Positions 1-9,398 of a stretch of DNA of 64,000 nt are shown in pieces; within the stretch, counting starts at the first letter, position 1, and each line of letters starts with the position of its first letter. The notes beneath the pieces are model-generated. The model searched no databases, had not been told where the DNA came from, and was given only the letters and a program-made list of their open reading frames with translations. Both the position numbers and the translations under genes were made by a program. The stretch covers positions 1,773,001 to 1,837,000 of the forward strand of contig NZ_BLPI01000001.1 in assembly GCF_019649015.1 (NCBI RefSeq), read 5' to 3'. Source of the DNA: Agarivorans litoreus. Lineage in GTDB: Bacteria > Pseudomonadota > Gammaproteobacteria > Enterobacterales > Celerinatantimonadaceae.

Positions 1-17
1 TAAAAGCCACTAGCCAA

Positions 18-46
18 TTGCTTAAAAAGTGACTGAGGTATATGCT
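18..46 (+). promoter_or_regulatory. Candidate promoter for the 88-966 dehydrogenase gene
   Basis: A TTGCTT hexamer at 18-23 and a TATGCT hexamer at 41-46 are separated by exactly 17 bases, the preferred sigma70 spacing. The gene begins at 88, giving a short leader. The prediction rests only on hexamer match and spacing. Confidence 0.4.
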
Positions 47-87
47 TAGGCTAATTAATAATACAATATGATTTACTGGAGTTGAAT

Positions 88-966
88 ATGACAAAGCCTG
101 TCATCGGTTTCATCGGCCTTGGTCTTATGGGCGGCAACATGGTTGAAAACCTGCAAAAGCGCGGTTACCAACTAAATGTAATGGACTTAAATAAAGAGGC
201 TGTTGCAACGTGTGTTGCTCGTGGTGCTAAAGAAGCAAGCTCAGCAAAAGAACTAGCAGAAGCTAGTGACATTGTAATGCTTTGTTTAACCACTTCTGCA
301 GTAGTTGAAAAACTTATCTACGCTGACGACGGGATTTTAGCCGGCATTAAAGAAGGCGCAGTATTAGTAGACTTTGGAACCTCTATTCCAGCCTCTACCC
401 GTAAGATTGGTGAAGACTTAGCTGCTAAAGGTGCCGGCATGATTGACGCACCATTAGGTCGTACTCCTGCTCACGCTAAAGATGGCTTGCTAAACATTAT
501 GGCAGCTGGCGATATCGATACCTTTAACAAAGTTAAACCGGTATTAGACGAGCAAGGTGAAAATGTATTCCACCTAGGTGCTCTTGGCGCTGGTCACACT
601 ACTAAGTTAGTAAATAACTTTATGGGTATGACTACTGTTGTTGCTATGTCGCAAGCATTTGCTGTAGCCGATCGCGCTGGTGTAAACCGCCAACAGTTAT
701 TCGACATTATGTCAGCAGGTCCTTCTAACTCACCGTTCATGCAGTTTTGTAAAAACTACGCAGTAGATGGTGTAAGTGACTTAGGTTTCTCTATTGCTAA
801 CGCAAACAAAGACCTTGGCTACTTCTTAGAAATGGTAAAAGACTTAGGCACAGAATCTAAAATTGCTGAAGGTTCTTCTGCAAACTTAGCCGCTGCATTA
901 GATGCAGGCCTAGGCAACGGCAATGTACCAGAGATTTTCGATTACTTTCTTAAACTAGAAAAGTAA
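88..966 (+). CDS. NAD(P)-dependent beta-hydroxyacid dehydrogenase (3-hydroxyisobutyrate dehydrogenase family)
   Basis: This 292-residue protein has the family layout: an N-terminal Rossmann domain with the GLGLMGG dinucleotide loop at about residues 10-16, then an all-helical C-terminal domain. The substrate-binding DAPLGRT stretch is at 120-126, and the catalytic lysine is K173 with N177 in KLVNN. The family oxidises or reduces small beta-hydroxyacids and semialdehydes such as tartronate or methylmalonate semialdehyde, or sulfolactaldehyde; the exact substrate cannot be read from sequence. The ATG at 88 is preferred to the in-frame TTG at 82 because GGAG at 78-81 lies 6 bases upstream of it. 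It appears to be a single-gene transcript ending in a strong hairpin. Confidence 0.85.
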   Translation: MTKPVIGFIGLGLMGGNMVENLQKRGYQLNVMDLNKEAVATCVARGAKEASSAKELAEASDIVMLCLTTSAVVEKLIYADDGILAGIKEGAVLVDFGTSIPASTRKIGEDLAAKGAGMIDAPLGRTPAHAKDGLLNIMAAGDIDTFNKVKPVLDEQGENVFHLGALGAGHTTKLVNNFMGMTTVVAMSQAFAVADRAGVNRQQLFDIMSAGPSNSPFMQFCKNYAVDGVSDLGFSIANANKDLGYFLEMVKDLGTESKIAEGSSANLAAALDAGLGNGNVPEIFDYFLKLEK

Positions 967-982
967 CTCGAGCTCCTCGTGA

Positions 983-1019
983 CAAGGGTGTAACAGTCAA
1001 ACTGTTACACCCTTGTTTG
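983..1019. terminator. Bidirectional terminator with a perfect 14-bp stem
   Basis: The arms at 983-996 and 1002-1015 are perfectly complementary around a five-base loop (997-1001), followed by a T-rich run on the plus strand. The stop codon of the converging minus-strand protease gene (997-999) lies in the loop, so that gene's last codons form the right arm of the hairpin. Confidence 0.85.
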
Positions 1020-1680
1020 TTTTAAAGCCAGCATTTCTCCATGCTAGCATCAACAGAATACTGGCAAACAAACCTGCCGATAGCGGCTCACTAACTCTGG
1101 TAGCCTCTGCCACAATCAGCACTGGATTAATGTCTATCCAATAGTAATCTTCATCACCTTGCACCAAGGGGCTGTTAAAAATACGCGTGACTTCATCAGG
1201 CGTAATCAGGGTTTGATTGTTCAAAGATGGGTTCATCAAAAACGCACCATCCTTATGCGGCAAACCTAAGTTATGACCGAGTTCATGTGCTAATAGCTCT
1301 CCACCAAAAGACCCTGCAGCATAGGAAGACTCAACCACAAAGTCGTTACCAAAATACTCACCACAACCAACAATACCAGTAAGAACAAAGCTGCCACAGG
1401 CACTAATGGTATCGATGAAATAGAAGTTAACTACATTGGCTGGACCAACGTGCTGATTGAATAGCTGGGTGACTTCTGCGCTAGTGGTTATATCAAGCAG
1501 CTCCGGAAACACCAACTCGCTGGCAGTGCCAATACGAATATCGATGATGTTTTGGCCAAAGCTAGCTTGCGAATATATTTCATCCAATGCAGCTTCATTG
1601 GTGGTAATAAAGGCCGCCTGAGCCATTGATGAAATAAATAGCAATAGGGCGAATAATGAGTTTTTTGTGGTCAGAGTCAT
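997..1680 (-). CDS. Secreted zinc metalloprotease with PEP-CTERM-like C-terminus
   Basis: The 227-residue product starts with a signal peptide (about 1-22, ending AQA). It carries the metzincin zinc site HELGHNLGLPH at 132-142 (ligands H132, H136, H142; catalytic E133) and a Met-turn FLMNPS at 148-153. The last 30 residues have the layout of an exosortase sorting signal: a SEP motif at 197-199, a hydrophobic stretch, then R215 and lysines. That is a variant of the usual PEP-CTERM signal. A Shine-Dalgarno AAGGA lies 8 bases before the ATG. It is probably exported by Sec, cleaved by exosortase and released or surface-attached. The protease fold is clear; the substrate is unknown. A plain membrane anchor is the alternative reading of the tail. 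Confidence 0.8.
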   Translation of the reverse strand: MTLTTKNSLFALLLFISSMAQAAFITTNEAALDEIYSQASFGQNIIDIRIGTASELVFPELLDITTSAEVTQLFNQHVGPANVVNFYFIDTISACGSFVLTGIVGCGEYFGNDFVVESSYAAGSFGGELLAHELGHNLGLPHKDGAFLMNPSLNNQTLITPDEVTRIFNSPLVQGDEDYYWIDINPVLIVAEATRVSEPLSAGLFASILLMLAWRNAGFKTNKGVTV

Positions 1681-1923
1681 AACACATTCCTTAGCATGGT
1701 AAGCCTAATGAAACCTCAAGTAACATATTATTAACAATAGCATCCACGACTAAATAAACGAATTTTTGCAGCAAGTTTAATCTACCCAGAGTAACTATTG
1801 AGCCTCAATTTAGTTCTTTATATAAGTGCTGAATTATTTGAGATATTGCATCAAATCAAAGCCAAATTTAGATAAGTCTGCTACCCTATGCACTGTATTC
1901 ATTCACCACTATAAGCTCTTGAG

Positions 1924-4317
1924 ATGTTACATTTACCCTCTCCAGTATTAGCCGTTTTGCGAGCAATAATTGGCTTTTTTACGCGCGGAAAATTTGTCCC
2001 AGACAACCCCATCACTGAGTTCAATTTAGATTTATCTCAGCCGATTATTTACGTTATTCCGAGCAATTCTTTGGCCGATGTTTTAACTCTACAATTAGCC
2101 TGTAAAGAACTTGGCTTACCCGATCCCTTCGAACCGGTAATGTTTGCTGGCGAAGCACATAAACGAGTGGCATTTTTAGTTGATGGCAACGGCGAGACCC
2201 TAGAGCAAACCATTGAGCAATTTACCTCTGCCTTGGCCATTCACCGCAGCGACGAAAGCCACAACGCACAGCTGGTGCCAGTTAAGTTGTTTTGGGATCG
2301 TTACCCCGGGCGCGAGAGTGTGGATGACTTAATGGGCGGCAAGCCAGAACGCCCTGCTGGGGTGTTAAAGAAAACCTGGCAGGTTATCTTTAAAGGCCGC
2401 GAAAACTTGGTCCGTTTCAGCCCGCCGGTATCACTTAAAGACATGGCACAACGCCAAGGCTCAGACAAACGTATTGGCCATAAACTGGCGCGTGTTGCTC
2501 GAATACACTTTAGCCGCATGCAAATGATCGCCACCGGCCCCAAGTTACCGAATCGTCGGCACATGTTTGAGCAACTACTGGCTTCGGCAACCATTCGCGA
2601 AGCGATTAATGAAGAGGCAAAGGCCAAGAACATAAGCAATGCCGCTGCACGCCAAGCGGCATTGAAGTACTTAGAAGAAATTGCCGCTGACTTCTCGTAC
2701 CGTAACTTACGCATGGCTGATGCAGTGCTGAGTTGGGTGTGGAACAAAATCTATTCCGGTATTGAAGTAAACCACGCAGAGAAGGTTCGCCAACTTGCTC
2801 AAGAAGGCCATGAAATTGTCTACGCACCCTGTCACCGTAGCCACATGGACTACCTACTGCTGTCTTATGTTCTGTACCATCAAGGCATGGTACCACCGCA
2901 CATTGCAGCTGGGGTTAATTTAAATTTCTGGCCGGCAGGTCCATTTTTCCGCCGCTCTGGTGCATTTTTCATTCGCCGCAGCTTTAAAGGCAATAAACTC
3001 TACTCCACGGTATTTAGAGAATACTTGGGGCAATTGTTTAGCCGAGGTTACTCGGTAGAGTACTTTACCGAGGGGGGCCGCAGCCGCACAGGGCGTTTAT
3101 TGCCACCTAAAACCGGCATGTTAGCCATGACCGTTCAAGCCATGCTAAAAGGCTTAGAGCGTCCGGTAACGATTGTTCCGGTCTACTTTGGTTACGAACA
3201 CGTAATGGAAGTGGGCACTTACTACAAAGAGCTAAAAGGCAAATCTAAAGATAAAGAGTCGTTATTTTCACTGTTTGGCATGCTGCGTAAATTACGCAAC
3301 TTTGGCCACGGCTACGTAAACTTTGGCGAGCCGATTAACGTAAACCAAAGCTTAAACAAACTAGCGCCAGAGTGGCGAGAACATCCAGAACAAGGTTTGA
3401 AACCTAGCTGGCTAGTGCCAGCGGTTAACGATATATCCAAGCAATTAATGATGAATATTAACAGCGCTGCTGCGGTGAATGGTTTGTGTTTAAGTGCTAC
3501 TATTTTATTGGCCGCCGAGAACCGAGCCTTACCCCGTAAACAGCTGGTTAAGCAGATAAGTTTATACACATCGTTAATCGAAAACGTGCCTTATAGTGAT
3601 CATGTAACGCTACCGGAAGTAGATGCAGAAACACTGTTGGATCAGGCTATTAGCCTCGACAAGTTTGAAATTCGCAGCGACTACCTAGGCGAAATTATTG
3701 GTCTAGATGAAAAACAGCAGGTACTGCTTAACTTTTATCGCAATAACATTATCCACTTACTGATTATTCCAGCCTTTATCGCTACCGCGTTATTGCAACA
3801 TCGTAGCCTGTGCCGTAGCCAATTAGTCACCTTACTTGAGCAGCTTTATCCTTTGTTAAAAGGTGAATTATTCCTGCGTTATCAAGTCAGTGATATGAGC
3901 GATCTGGCGGAGCGCTACTTAGAAGAATTTGCCGCGCTAAAACTAATTAGTGATCAAGGCGATTGCTTTAACATTGACAGCCAACGTCGCGGGCGTTTGT
4001 TGCTGCTAGCTCAAGTGGCTCAAGAAAGTTTGCACCGCTACGCCATTGTTGCGGCGTTGTTAGCCAAGCGCCCTCACTTAGAGCGTGCAGAGTTAGAACA
4101 ACAAGCATTGGCCGGCGCACAACGTTTAGCGCAATTGCACAATATCGACGCGCCGGAATATTACGACAAGCGCATTACCACCAACTTGCTCTCGCTAATG
4201 CGTGAGCAAGGCATAAACGACAGCCAATCTGCTGAGGATTTGTTTAAGCAACTCTCGCCATTGCTGGCCGATGGGGTATACCAATCGATCAGTGAATTAT
4301 TAGATCTAGACACTTAA
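1924..4317 (+). CDS. plsB: Glycerol-3-phosphate 1-O-acyltransferase
   Basis: At 797 residues this matches full-length PlsB, the inner-membrane enzyme that acylates sn-glycerol 3-phosphate at position 1 as the first step of phospholipid synthesis. The acyltransferase HxxxxD motif is H304-D309 (HRSHMD), almost the same position as in E. coli, followed by the substrate-binding [13 protein letters not shown] and [10 protein letters not shown] blocks and by VPVYFGYE. The gene converges on ubiA and overlaps its stop by four bases. The start ATG at 1924 has only a weak Shine-Dalgarno. The upstream 240 bases are AT-rich and shared with the divergent protease promoter; no FadR or FabR operator was recognised. 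Confidence 0.96.
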   Translation: MLHLPSPVLAVLRAIIGFFTRGKFVPDNPITEFNLDLSQPIIYVIPSNSLADVLTLQLACKELGLPDPFEPVMFAGEAHKRVAFLVDGNGETLEQTIEQFTSALAIHRSDESHNAQLVPVKLFWDRYPGRESVDDLMGGKPERPAGVLKKTWQVIFKGRENLVRFSPPVSLKDMAQRQGSDKRIGHKLARVARIHFSRMQMIATGPKLPNRRHMFEQLLASATIREAINEEAKAKNISNAAARQAALKYLEEIAADFSYRNLRMADAVLSWVWNKIYSGIEVNHAEKVRQLAQEGHEIVYAPCHRSHMDYLLLSYVLYHQGMVPPHIAAGVNLNFWPAGPFFRRSGAFFIRRSFKGNKLYSTVFREYLGQLFSRGYSVEYFTEGGRSRTGRLLPPKTGMLAMTVQAMLKGLERPVTIVPVYFGYEHVMEVGTYYKELKGKSKDKESLFSLFGMLRKLRNFGHGYVNFGEPINVNQSLNKLAPEWREHPEQGLKPSWLVPAVNDISKQLMMNINSAAAVNGLCLSATILLAAENRALPRKQLVKQISLYTSLIENVPYSDHVTLPEVDAETLLDQAISLDKFEIRSDYLGEIIGLDEKQQVLLNFYRNNIIHLLIIPAFIATALLQHRSLCRSQLVTLLEQLYPLLKGELFLRYQVSDMSDLAERYLEEFAALKLISDQGDCFNIDSQRRGRLLLLAQVAQESLHRYAIVAALLAKRPHLERAELEQQALAGAQRLAQLHNIDAPEYYDKRITTNLLSLMREQGINDSQSAEDLFKQLSPLLADGVYQSISELLDLDT

Positions 4318-5192
4318 GCCTTACTAATAGCCAGCCATGCATAATGGCTGGCTATACCTACAAATACCGCCAAGCCCACGTAGTTATTGTTTAAAAAAGC
4401 TTGGAAACACGCTTCTCGTTCGCGATAACGAATCAACTTTTGTTGGTAGACGAACAACACTGCTGCTGCTAATAGGCCAAGATCAAAGGGCAAACCTAGT
4501 TGCTTAATATCTCCGATTATCGCCAAACAGGTTAAACTAGCGACTTGCAAGAGTGCCACCACCAACTTGTCGAAGCGGCCAAACAATATCGCCGTAGATT
4601 TAATGCCCACTTTTAAGTCGTCATCACGATCAACCATTGCATACTTGGTGTCGTAGGCCACTGTCCAACATACATTAGCCACTAATAGCAACCACGCCTC
4701 GGCAGGCACTGTGTTGGTTTGCGCAGCGTAAGCCATAGGAATACACCAACTAAACGCCATTCCCAAAAACAGCTGCGGTAAGTGAGTATAGCGTTTCATA
4801 AAAGGGTAAATTGCCGCCAAACCAAGGGCAGCAAAGGACAACAAAATCGTGAGGGTGTTTTGGCTTAATACCAGCAAAAACGAAACACTAACCAATACCG
4901 CAAATAAAGTAAGTGCCTCACGCGTGCTCACCACCCCAGTCGCTAAGGGGCGCTGAGCGGTGCGTTTTACATGAGCATCCACCTTGCGATCAGCAAAATC
5001 ATTAATCACACAGCCAGCTGAGCGCATAAAAAATACGCCTAGTACAAATACTAGTAAAATAGAAAGATCGGGTAATCCTTCGGCAGCTAACCAAAGTGCC
5101 CAAAGCGCCGGCCATAACAGTAACAAAGTGCCAATAGGTTTATCTGCTCGCATTAATTGCCAGTAAGGTTTTACGTTAGCTAGCTGCAACAC
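4314..5192 (-). CDS. ubiA: 4-hydroxybenzoate octaprenyltransferase
   Basis: UbiA prenylates 4-hydroxybenzoate in ubiquinone synthesis. It is a polytopic inner-membrane protein, here 292 residues. The first Asp-rich prenyl-diphosphate motif is NDFADRKVD and the second is [26 protein letters not shown] is also typical. A longer open frame extends to 5336, but the GTG at 5192 follows AAGGAG by 6 bases and gives the length of E. coli UbiA, so it is the chosen start. It overlaps the end of ubiC by 17 bases, consistent with translational coupling in a ubiCA operon. Confidence 0.93.
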   Translation of the reverse strand: MLQLANVKPYWQLMRADKPIGTLLLLWPALWALWLAAEGLPDLSILLVFVLGVFFMRSAGCVINDFADRKVDAHVKRTAQRPLATGVVSTREALTLFAVLVSVSFLLVLSQNTLTILLSFAALGLAAIYPFMKRYTHLPQLFLGMAFSWCIPMAYAAQTNTVPAEAWLLLVANVCWTVAYDTKYAMVDRDDDLKVGIKSTAILFGRFDKLVVALLQVASLTCLAIIGDIKQLGLPFDLGLLAAAVLFVYQQKLIRYREREACFQAFLNNNYVGLAVFVGIASHYAWLAISKA

Positions 5193-5754
5193 CGCTTTCT
5201 CCTTGATAGGCGATACAAGATGGCAAAAAAATCTCTGATACCAACAAAGGCGCAGAGGCCAACAAAAAACGAGAACGCCGCCCCCATAAGGGCTGTGAAA
5301 CTGCAGCATGCTGATAAATAGCAGAGTCTTGAGCAATCTTAGCCAACTCTATGGTTTGGCGTAGCCCTTTGTCAGTAAACAATAACTCACCGAGCGGCTT
5401 AGTAGCGAGGCGACTCACCTCAGCAGCATCGCCTTCTAAAGAGCTTTTAGGGATCACACTACGGGCAAATACCCAAGGTTCACCATCGCAGCATAACAGT
5501 ACTTCACGCACCCAATAGGGGCCAGCACAAGCCAAAGTGGCTAACTCATGGTTAGCTATCTCGGCGTAGTCCTCAAACAACACTCGAATTGAGAATTGCT
5601 GGCAATGTTGACGTAAGCGCGCAGTTAACGAGCCAGGGTATTCTAGCCAATCGCGCAACAATGGCGCAGGTATCGTTATTTGCTGTGGCAACAGCCACTT
5701 ACCATCGGCCCCGCAAGGCTGCACTTGTTTTGGTTTCACGCGATCACATTGCAA
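5176..5754 (-). CDS. ubiC: Chorismate pyruvate-lyase
   Basis: UbiC converts chorismate to 4-hydroxybenzoate and pyruvate, supplying the substrate of UbiA encoded just downstream. The recognisable family blocks are [20 protein letters not shown] in the middle and [20 protein letters not shown] at the end; the arginines and glutamate in these blocks bind product. The start is uncertain. The frame opens at a TTG (5754) without a clear Shine-Dalgarno, and a GTG at 5739 is an alternative. Either gives an N-terminus longer than the 165-residue E. coli enzyme. Confidence 0.88.
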   Translation of the reverse strand: MQCDRVKPKQVQPCGADGKWLLPQQITIPAPLLRDWLEYPGSLTARLRQHCQQFSIRVLFEDYAEIANHELATLACAGPYWVREVLLCCDGEPWVFARSVIPKSSLEGDAAEVSRLATKPLGELLFTDKGLRQTIELAKIAQDSAIYQHAAVSQPLWGRRSRFLLASAPLLVSEIFLPSCIAYQGESGVAAS

Positions 5755-5979
5755 AGAATTAGACAGGCATTATCCAGTAAACTGCAGTTTAAAGTAAACT
5801 CTCCTTTGTATGGATGCCGTACTGATTCAGACACCGGTTATCAATAAATGCACTTTGGTTAAGCTCATACACTGAGTCACTTGGCTAACAAGTCTTGTAT
5901 TATTTTCCATCACCAGCTTGACCTAGTGCCCGCTAACAGAAACAATAAAGCTAGGACTACCAAGGAAATACACCGTCGC

Positions 5980-6381
5980 ATGAAATTTGTTCACAGCTTG
6001 CTGTTATGTTGCAGCTTATTCTTCTCCTCGTTAGCCTCCAGCCAAGAGGCAGGAACCTCTAGTTATGCATATTTTGGCTTCGAACCCGATATCATTACTA
6101 ATTACATTAGCACAGGCAAAAAACTCGGTTACGTGCGTATTAGTGCTGAAGTAATGGTTGAGAACCAAAGTGCCTTAAGCAGTATAGAGCACCATGCTCC
6201 ACTCATTCGCGACGCGATTATCGAAATACTGGGCCACCAACGTGAAGAAGATATAAAGTCATTAAAAGGCCGCGAAGAAATTCGCATGTTATGCCAAGAA
6301 GCGGTAAATGATTTATTAGTTCAAGAAACCGGTAAAAAATTAGTGAGTAAATTGCTGTTCACTAAGTACTTATACCAATAA
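5980..6381 (+). CDS. FliL-like periplasmic protein
   Basis: The 133-residue product resembles the periplasmic domain of FliL, the stator-associated flagellar protein: a beta segment (YVRISAEVMVEN), a helix around IRDAIIEIL, then GREEIRMLCQEAVNDLL. The N-terminus (KFVHSLLLCCSLFFSSLASSQ) looks like a cleavable signal peptide rather than the membrane anchor of true FliL, and no flagellar genes are nearby. The frame extends upstream to 5881, but the ATG at 5980 places the signal sequence at the N-terminus. An AGGA lies somewhat far upstream. Whether it serves motility or another complex cannot be told. Confidence 0.7.
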   Translation: MKFVHSLLLCCSLFFSSLASSQEAGTSSYAYFGFEPDIITNYISTGKKLGYVRISAEVMVENQSALSSIEHHAPLIRDAIIEILGHQREEDIKSLKGREEIRMLCQEAVNDLLVQETGKKLVSKLLFTKYLYQ

Positions 6382-6403
6382 AGTTAATTGATAGATAAAA
6401 CTA

Positions 6404-6430
6404 AAAAAGCCCATCGATGATGGGCTTTTT
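6404..6430. terminator. Bidirectional terminator between the FliL-like gene and glpG
   Basis: Arms 6404-6415 and 6419-6430 form a 12-bp stem with a three-base loop, with A and T runs at the two ends. It sits between converging genes and should work in both directions. Confidence 0.88.
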
Positions 6431-6448
6431 GCTTATTAATAGCTAACG

Positions 6449-7297
6449 TTAATTAGGCTGGTGCTTGTCGAAAAATTTATCTAACAAGGCCTGAGCGCAA
6501 CCTACAAACAAACCAAATAAGTGAGCCAAGTTAGCGGTAGAAGGCCCCACCACATCCATAAAGCCAATGACCAGCCAGACTAACATAAAGCCAACAATTG
6601 CCGGGCTAAGCTGTAAGCCAGCCTGCGGGCGCAACCAACCGGTAAACCAACAATATCCCAGTAAGGCGTACACTACTCCCGACAAACCACCAAAGTAAGG
6701 GCCGGTTGCTAGTAGCTGTGCCACATTAGGAATAACCGCTGCTACAAGCGTAATTAGTAATAATTTAGAGCTACCCAGCTGGCGTTCAATTTCTCCCCCC
6801 AACTGCCACCACCACAAGCCATTAAAGACAATATGGATAACCGAAAAGTGCAAAAAAATAGGTGTTATCACTCGCCAAAACTGATCTGAGGCTAACATGC
6901 TTAGCTGCGGTGGAATGGTGAGATTAAGCATCAAATAGCGCTCAAAGCCAATGTTCATCAGCAAATAAACCACGGCGGAAATCAGTAACACCGCCAAAGT
7001 AACTGGACCAGCATGCGCAAAAAAAGCACTTTTAACTAAGCCCTTTCCGCCATAAGAGAATTTAGCTTTACGGCTATCGGCCACAGTCCAAGAAGCGGCT
7101 AAGTATTTTTCATCATTAGGGTTTTCAATAAACTGCTTGAGTTCGTATTCAGCTTTATCAAGGTGTTGCTCATCAATTAAGAAAACCGCCACACCTTGAT
7201 CAGCTGGTGCCAATTGGCACTCAATTTTTAGCACTGCCATATAATCTACAAAAGCTTGAGCGACTCTAGGGTTGCCCATTACGATTAATTGCTTCAC
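6449..7297 (-). CDS. glpG: Rhomboid intramembrane serine protease GlpG
   Basis: This 282-residue protein has the GlpG plan: an N-terminal cytosolic domain (about 1-80) and six membrane helices. The catalytic dyad is S206 in GGLSG and H259 in NLAHLFG; H150 and N159 in the [15 protein letters not shown] block match the oxyanion region and the L1 loop motif. It cleaves membrane proteins within their transmembrane segments. Its start codon overlaps the glpE stop by four bases. In E. coli the operon continues with glpR, which is absent here. Confidence 0.94.
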   Translation of the reverse strand: MKQLIVMGNPRVAQAFVDYMAVLKIECQLAPADQGVAVFLIDEQHLDKAEYELKQFIENPNDEKYLAASWTVADSRKAKFSYGGKGLVKSAFFAHAGPVTLAVLLISAVVYLLMNIGFERYLMLNLTIPPQLSMLASDQFWRVITPIFLHFSVIHIVFNGLWWWQLGGEIERQLGSSKLLLITLVAAVIPNVAQLLATGPYFGGLSGVVYALLGYCWFTGWLRPQAGLQLSPAIVGFMLVWLVIGFMDVVGPSTANLAHLFGLFVGCAQALLDKFFDKHQPN

Positions 7298-7620
7298 TCA
7301 GCATCACCTGATTCAACTGGTGCGACTTGACGCCAGGCTTCAAAGCCACCTTGCAGACTATATACTTCTTCAAAGCCTTGGTGAATTAAATATTGTGCAG
7401 CACCTTGGCTAGAAATACCGTGGTAACACATTACGATAAGTGGCGTATCAAACTCGGTTTCCGAAATAAGCTGATTTAAACTGCCATCGCTTAAATGAAA
7501 TGCATTAACGGGATGAGCTTGAGAAAAAGACTGCGGGTCGCGCATATCTAGCAATACCGCGCCCCCTGAAGCGAGCTTTTGCTGAGCGCCATTTACATCA
7601 ATTTGTTCAAACTGTTCCAT
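7294..7620 (-). CDS. glpE: Thiosulfate sulfurtransferase GlpE (single-domain rhodanese)
   Basis: A single rhodanese domain with the active-site loop [15 protein letters not shown]; the catalytic cysteine is C65 when translation begins at the ATG at 7620, exactly as in the 108-residue E. coli GlpE. Upstream in-frame GTG (7632) and ATG (7623) codons exist, but GGTGA sits 8 bases before 7620. It moves sulfane sulfur from thiosulfate to cyanide or thioredoxin in vitro. It forms a two-gene operon with glpG. Confidence 0.93.
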   Translation of the reverse strand: MEQFEQIDVNGAQQKLASGGAVLLDMRDPQSFSQAHPVNAFHLSDGSLNQLISETEFDTPLIVMCYHGISSQGAAQYLIHQGFEEVYSLQGGFEAWRQVAPVESGDAE

Positions 7621-7704
7621 CATCTTTTTCACCGCGGTAATTTTTGTTTCACTTTAACTGGTTTAAGGGCAAAGAAAAAGCCACAAACCATAGGGAGATT
7701 ACTA

Positions 7705-7966
7705 GGGTCTGTTGAACTTTGGTGTTGAAATTTTGTTCAAGATAAGCGGGCTTTAATCGCGGCGAGCACTTAGAAGCCTAGTGGGCTAAGCAAGAAGTGC
7801 TTAACAAAGAGTAAAATTCGCTTATCCGAACCCTTCAGGCAGCATTTCTTAGCCATTTATTCAGCGTTAGCGAGTGATTATTAAGACCACTTAACTGCAC
7901 ACACACAGCCTTGCCTAAATGGCTAATAAATTGCTGCAAAATCCATCAGCAAAGATCAACAGACCC
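7705..7966. mobile_element. MITE-like element, long form, copy 1
   Basis: The ends are inverted repeats: GGGTCTGTTGAACTTT at the left and AAAGATCAACAGACCC at the right. They are flanked by CTA and TAG, which could be a CTAG target duplication depending on where the end is drawn. There is no coding frame. An internal stem pairs 7741-7748 with 7819-7826. Its counterpart is at 19493-19756. It lies 85 bases upstream of the glpE start, so glpE transcription may begin inside or beside it. No transposase with matching ends is in the window. Confidence 0.8.
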
Positions 7967-8000
7967 TAGCTGTAAGCATAAAAAATGTATGGTCCGCCTC

Positions 8001-8196
8001 GTTATTGCAATGATAAATTTCGATAACGGGGTTGGTTATGCGCTAATGTATTCGGAGTCTAATTAGACGCTCTCGCCACCCGCTCCACGATGAGTTCCGC
8101 GCTGGATTATCCTCAAAAAAGCCGAAAGCTTTTATAAGCTGTTTTTTATGTCAGGTTTTAATCCAGTGGTTCTACCGTTTTCGTCATCTCTCTTCT
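8001..8196 (-). ncRNA. Predicted bridge RNA region of the IS110/IS1111 element
   Basis: About 196 non-coding bases separate the transposase stop from the terminal repeat, against about 48 bases at the other end. IS110-family recombinases use a structured bridge RNA from the long non-coding end, with loops pairing to target and donor DNA. In the transposase direction the segment contains a hairpin of AAAAGC and GCTTTT type at about 8116-8133. The existence of the RNA is inferred from family knowledge; its boundaries and guide loops were not determined. Confidence 0.5.
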
Positions 8197-9231
8197 TCAT
8201 TGCAAACTCGGTGTTAACGCCTTGCTGTTAAATGCTTGTTTCGTCTTCATGACCGCCCAGGCTATTCGGGCAAGCTTATTCGCCAATGCAACTGTAACAA
8301 CATTGAATGGCTTGGTCGCTCGCAAGTTTATTAGCCACTCGCCATAAACCTTCCCCGTCTTATCCGGTCTCGACATCACCGCTCTGGCGGCATGGATAAA
8401 CAAGGTTCGAAGTGCTTTATTTCCTCGCTTGCTTATCCCTAATAATTTGGGCTTACCACCTGTTGAGTGTTGCCCTGGAACGAGTCCTAACCACGCAGCC
8501 ATGTTTCTACCGCTTTTAAAATCTGTAGCACTGCCGATGTTGGCAAGACAAAGACTGGCTGTCATATCTCCAATACCCGGTATGGTTTTTAGGAGCTGAC
8601 CTATCGCGTTCGTTTCAACCAGTTGCTTTAGCTTTTTATCTTGTTTCTCTATGTTGCCATTGAGAAATAGATAATACTCATGCAGCTCCATAAGCTCTTG
8701 CATCAGTAACATTGGCAGCTCCCGCCTTTGCTGAGCAAGCCAGTTGAACAGTTGCTTCATCACGCTATGGCCTGTAGGAAGAGCAATACCAAACTCCAGA
8801 AGTAATGAACCGATGCGGGACATGCAGGCTGTTCGGTCTTTGATATAGCCGCGTCTAGCTTTATGAATCGCTGAAATAACTTGAGCTTCTTCTGACTTTA
8901 CACTGACAAAGCGCATATTAGGTCTTATTGATGCTTCACATATGGCTTCTGCATCAATGAAGTCATTCTTATTACTTTTAACGAAGGGCTTTACATATTG
9001 CGGAGGGATTAATCTCACTTTATGTCCCATTAACTCACATTGTCTGCCAAGCCAATGCGCACCGCCACAAGCTTCGAAAGCAATGGTGCAGGGCGTTAAT
9101 TGGTGAAGATAGTGAATTAAGGCTGAACGAGAAAACTTTTTGCGGATAACTTGATTATCAGAATAATCACGGCCTATCACGTGAAAAGATGATTTGCCTA
9201 AATCGATACCAAGAACTTTAATTGTAGACAT
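8197..9231 (-). CDS. IS110-family DEDD transposase (serine recombinase-like)
   Basis: The 344-residue protein has an N-terminal RuvC-like domain with the acidic set D10 (GIDLGK), E53 (FEACGG), D90 and D93 (NDFIDAEA). A central coiled-coil linker follows, then a C-terminal Tnp20 domain with PGIGDMTA and the likely nucleophilic serine S256 in HSTGGK. Length and motif order are those of intact IS110-family enzymes, so the copy could be active. The start ATG at 9231 has a weak AGGCG Shine-Dalgarno. Confidence 0.93.
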   Translation of the reverse strand: MSTIKVLGIDLGKSSFHVIGRDYSDNQVIRKKFSRSALIHYLHQLTPCTIAFEACGGAHWLGRQCELMGHKVRLIPPQYVKPFVKSNKNDFIDAEAICEASIRPNMRFVSVKSEEAQVISAIHKARRGYIKDRTACMSRIGSLLLEFGIALPTGHSVMKQLFNWLAQQRRELPMLLMQELMELHEYYLFLNGNIEKQDKKLKQLVETNAIGQLLKTIPGIGDMTASLCLANIGSATDFKSGRNMAAWLGLVPGQHSTGGKPKLLGISKRGNKALRTLFIHAARAVMSRPDKTGKVYGEWLINLRATKPFNVVTVALANKLARIAWAVMKTKQAFNSKALTPSLQ

Positions 9232-9360
9232 GATGGTTCGCCTCTTTGTTTGCCAAACTCTAAGACTAGCTTAGAGGTGAGGCGGACCATCTAATTAAAG
9301 CCGAAGCTTTAATGCCGATCAGTTAAGACAGATCCATTGACGATCTTTCTAGGTATAGCA

Positions 9361-9393
9361 AAATCCGATGTTATTAATGGCATCGGATTTTTT
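9361..9393 (+). terminator. Terminator-like hairpin just ahead of the IS4 transposase
   Basis: AAATCCGATG at 9361-9370 pairs perfectly with CATCGGATTT at 9381-9390 and is followed by more T residues, ending 6 bases before the transposase ATG at 9399. In this position it should stop transcription entering from outside the element and could also mask the ribosome site on such transcripts, a known way for insertion sequences to limit their own expression. Confidence 0.65.
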
Positions 9394-9398
9394 CGTTT

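Larger units (their letters stand above)
7989..9290 (-). mobile_element. IS110-family insertion sequence, IS1111 type
   Basis: A 12-base inverted repeat, ATGGTCCGCCTC at 7989-8000 and GAGGCGGACCAT at 9279-9290, brackets one transposase gene. Subterminal inverted repeats plus a long non-coding segment on the 3' side of the transposase are the features that separate the IS1111 group from the IS110 group. The true ends should lie a few bases outside these repeats. It is inserted about 20 bases from the right end of the MITE-like copy. Confidence 0.85.

Noticed and set aside
2301-2747. Long antisense frame inside plsB
   Set aside because: It is a shadow of the plsB reading frame; plsB has full-length family motifs on the other strand.
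4314-5336. Longer N-terminus for UbiA (start at 5336)
   Set aside because: The extra 48 residues lie over ubiC coding sequence; the GTG at 5192 has an ideal Shine-Dalgarno and gives the family length.
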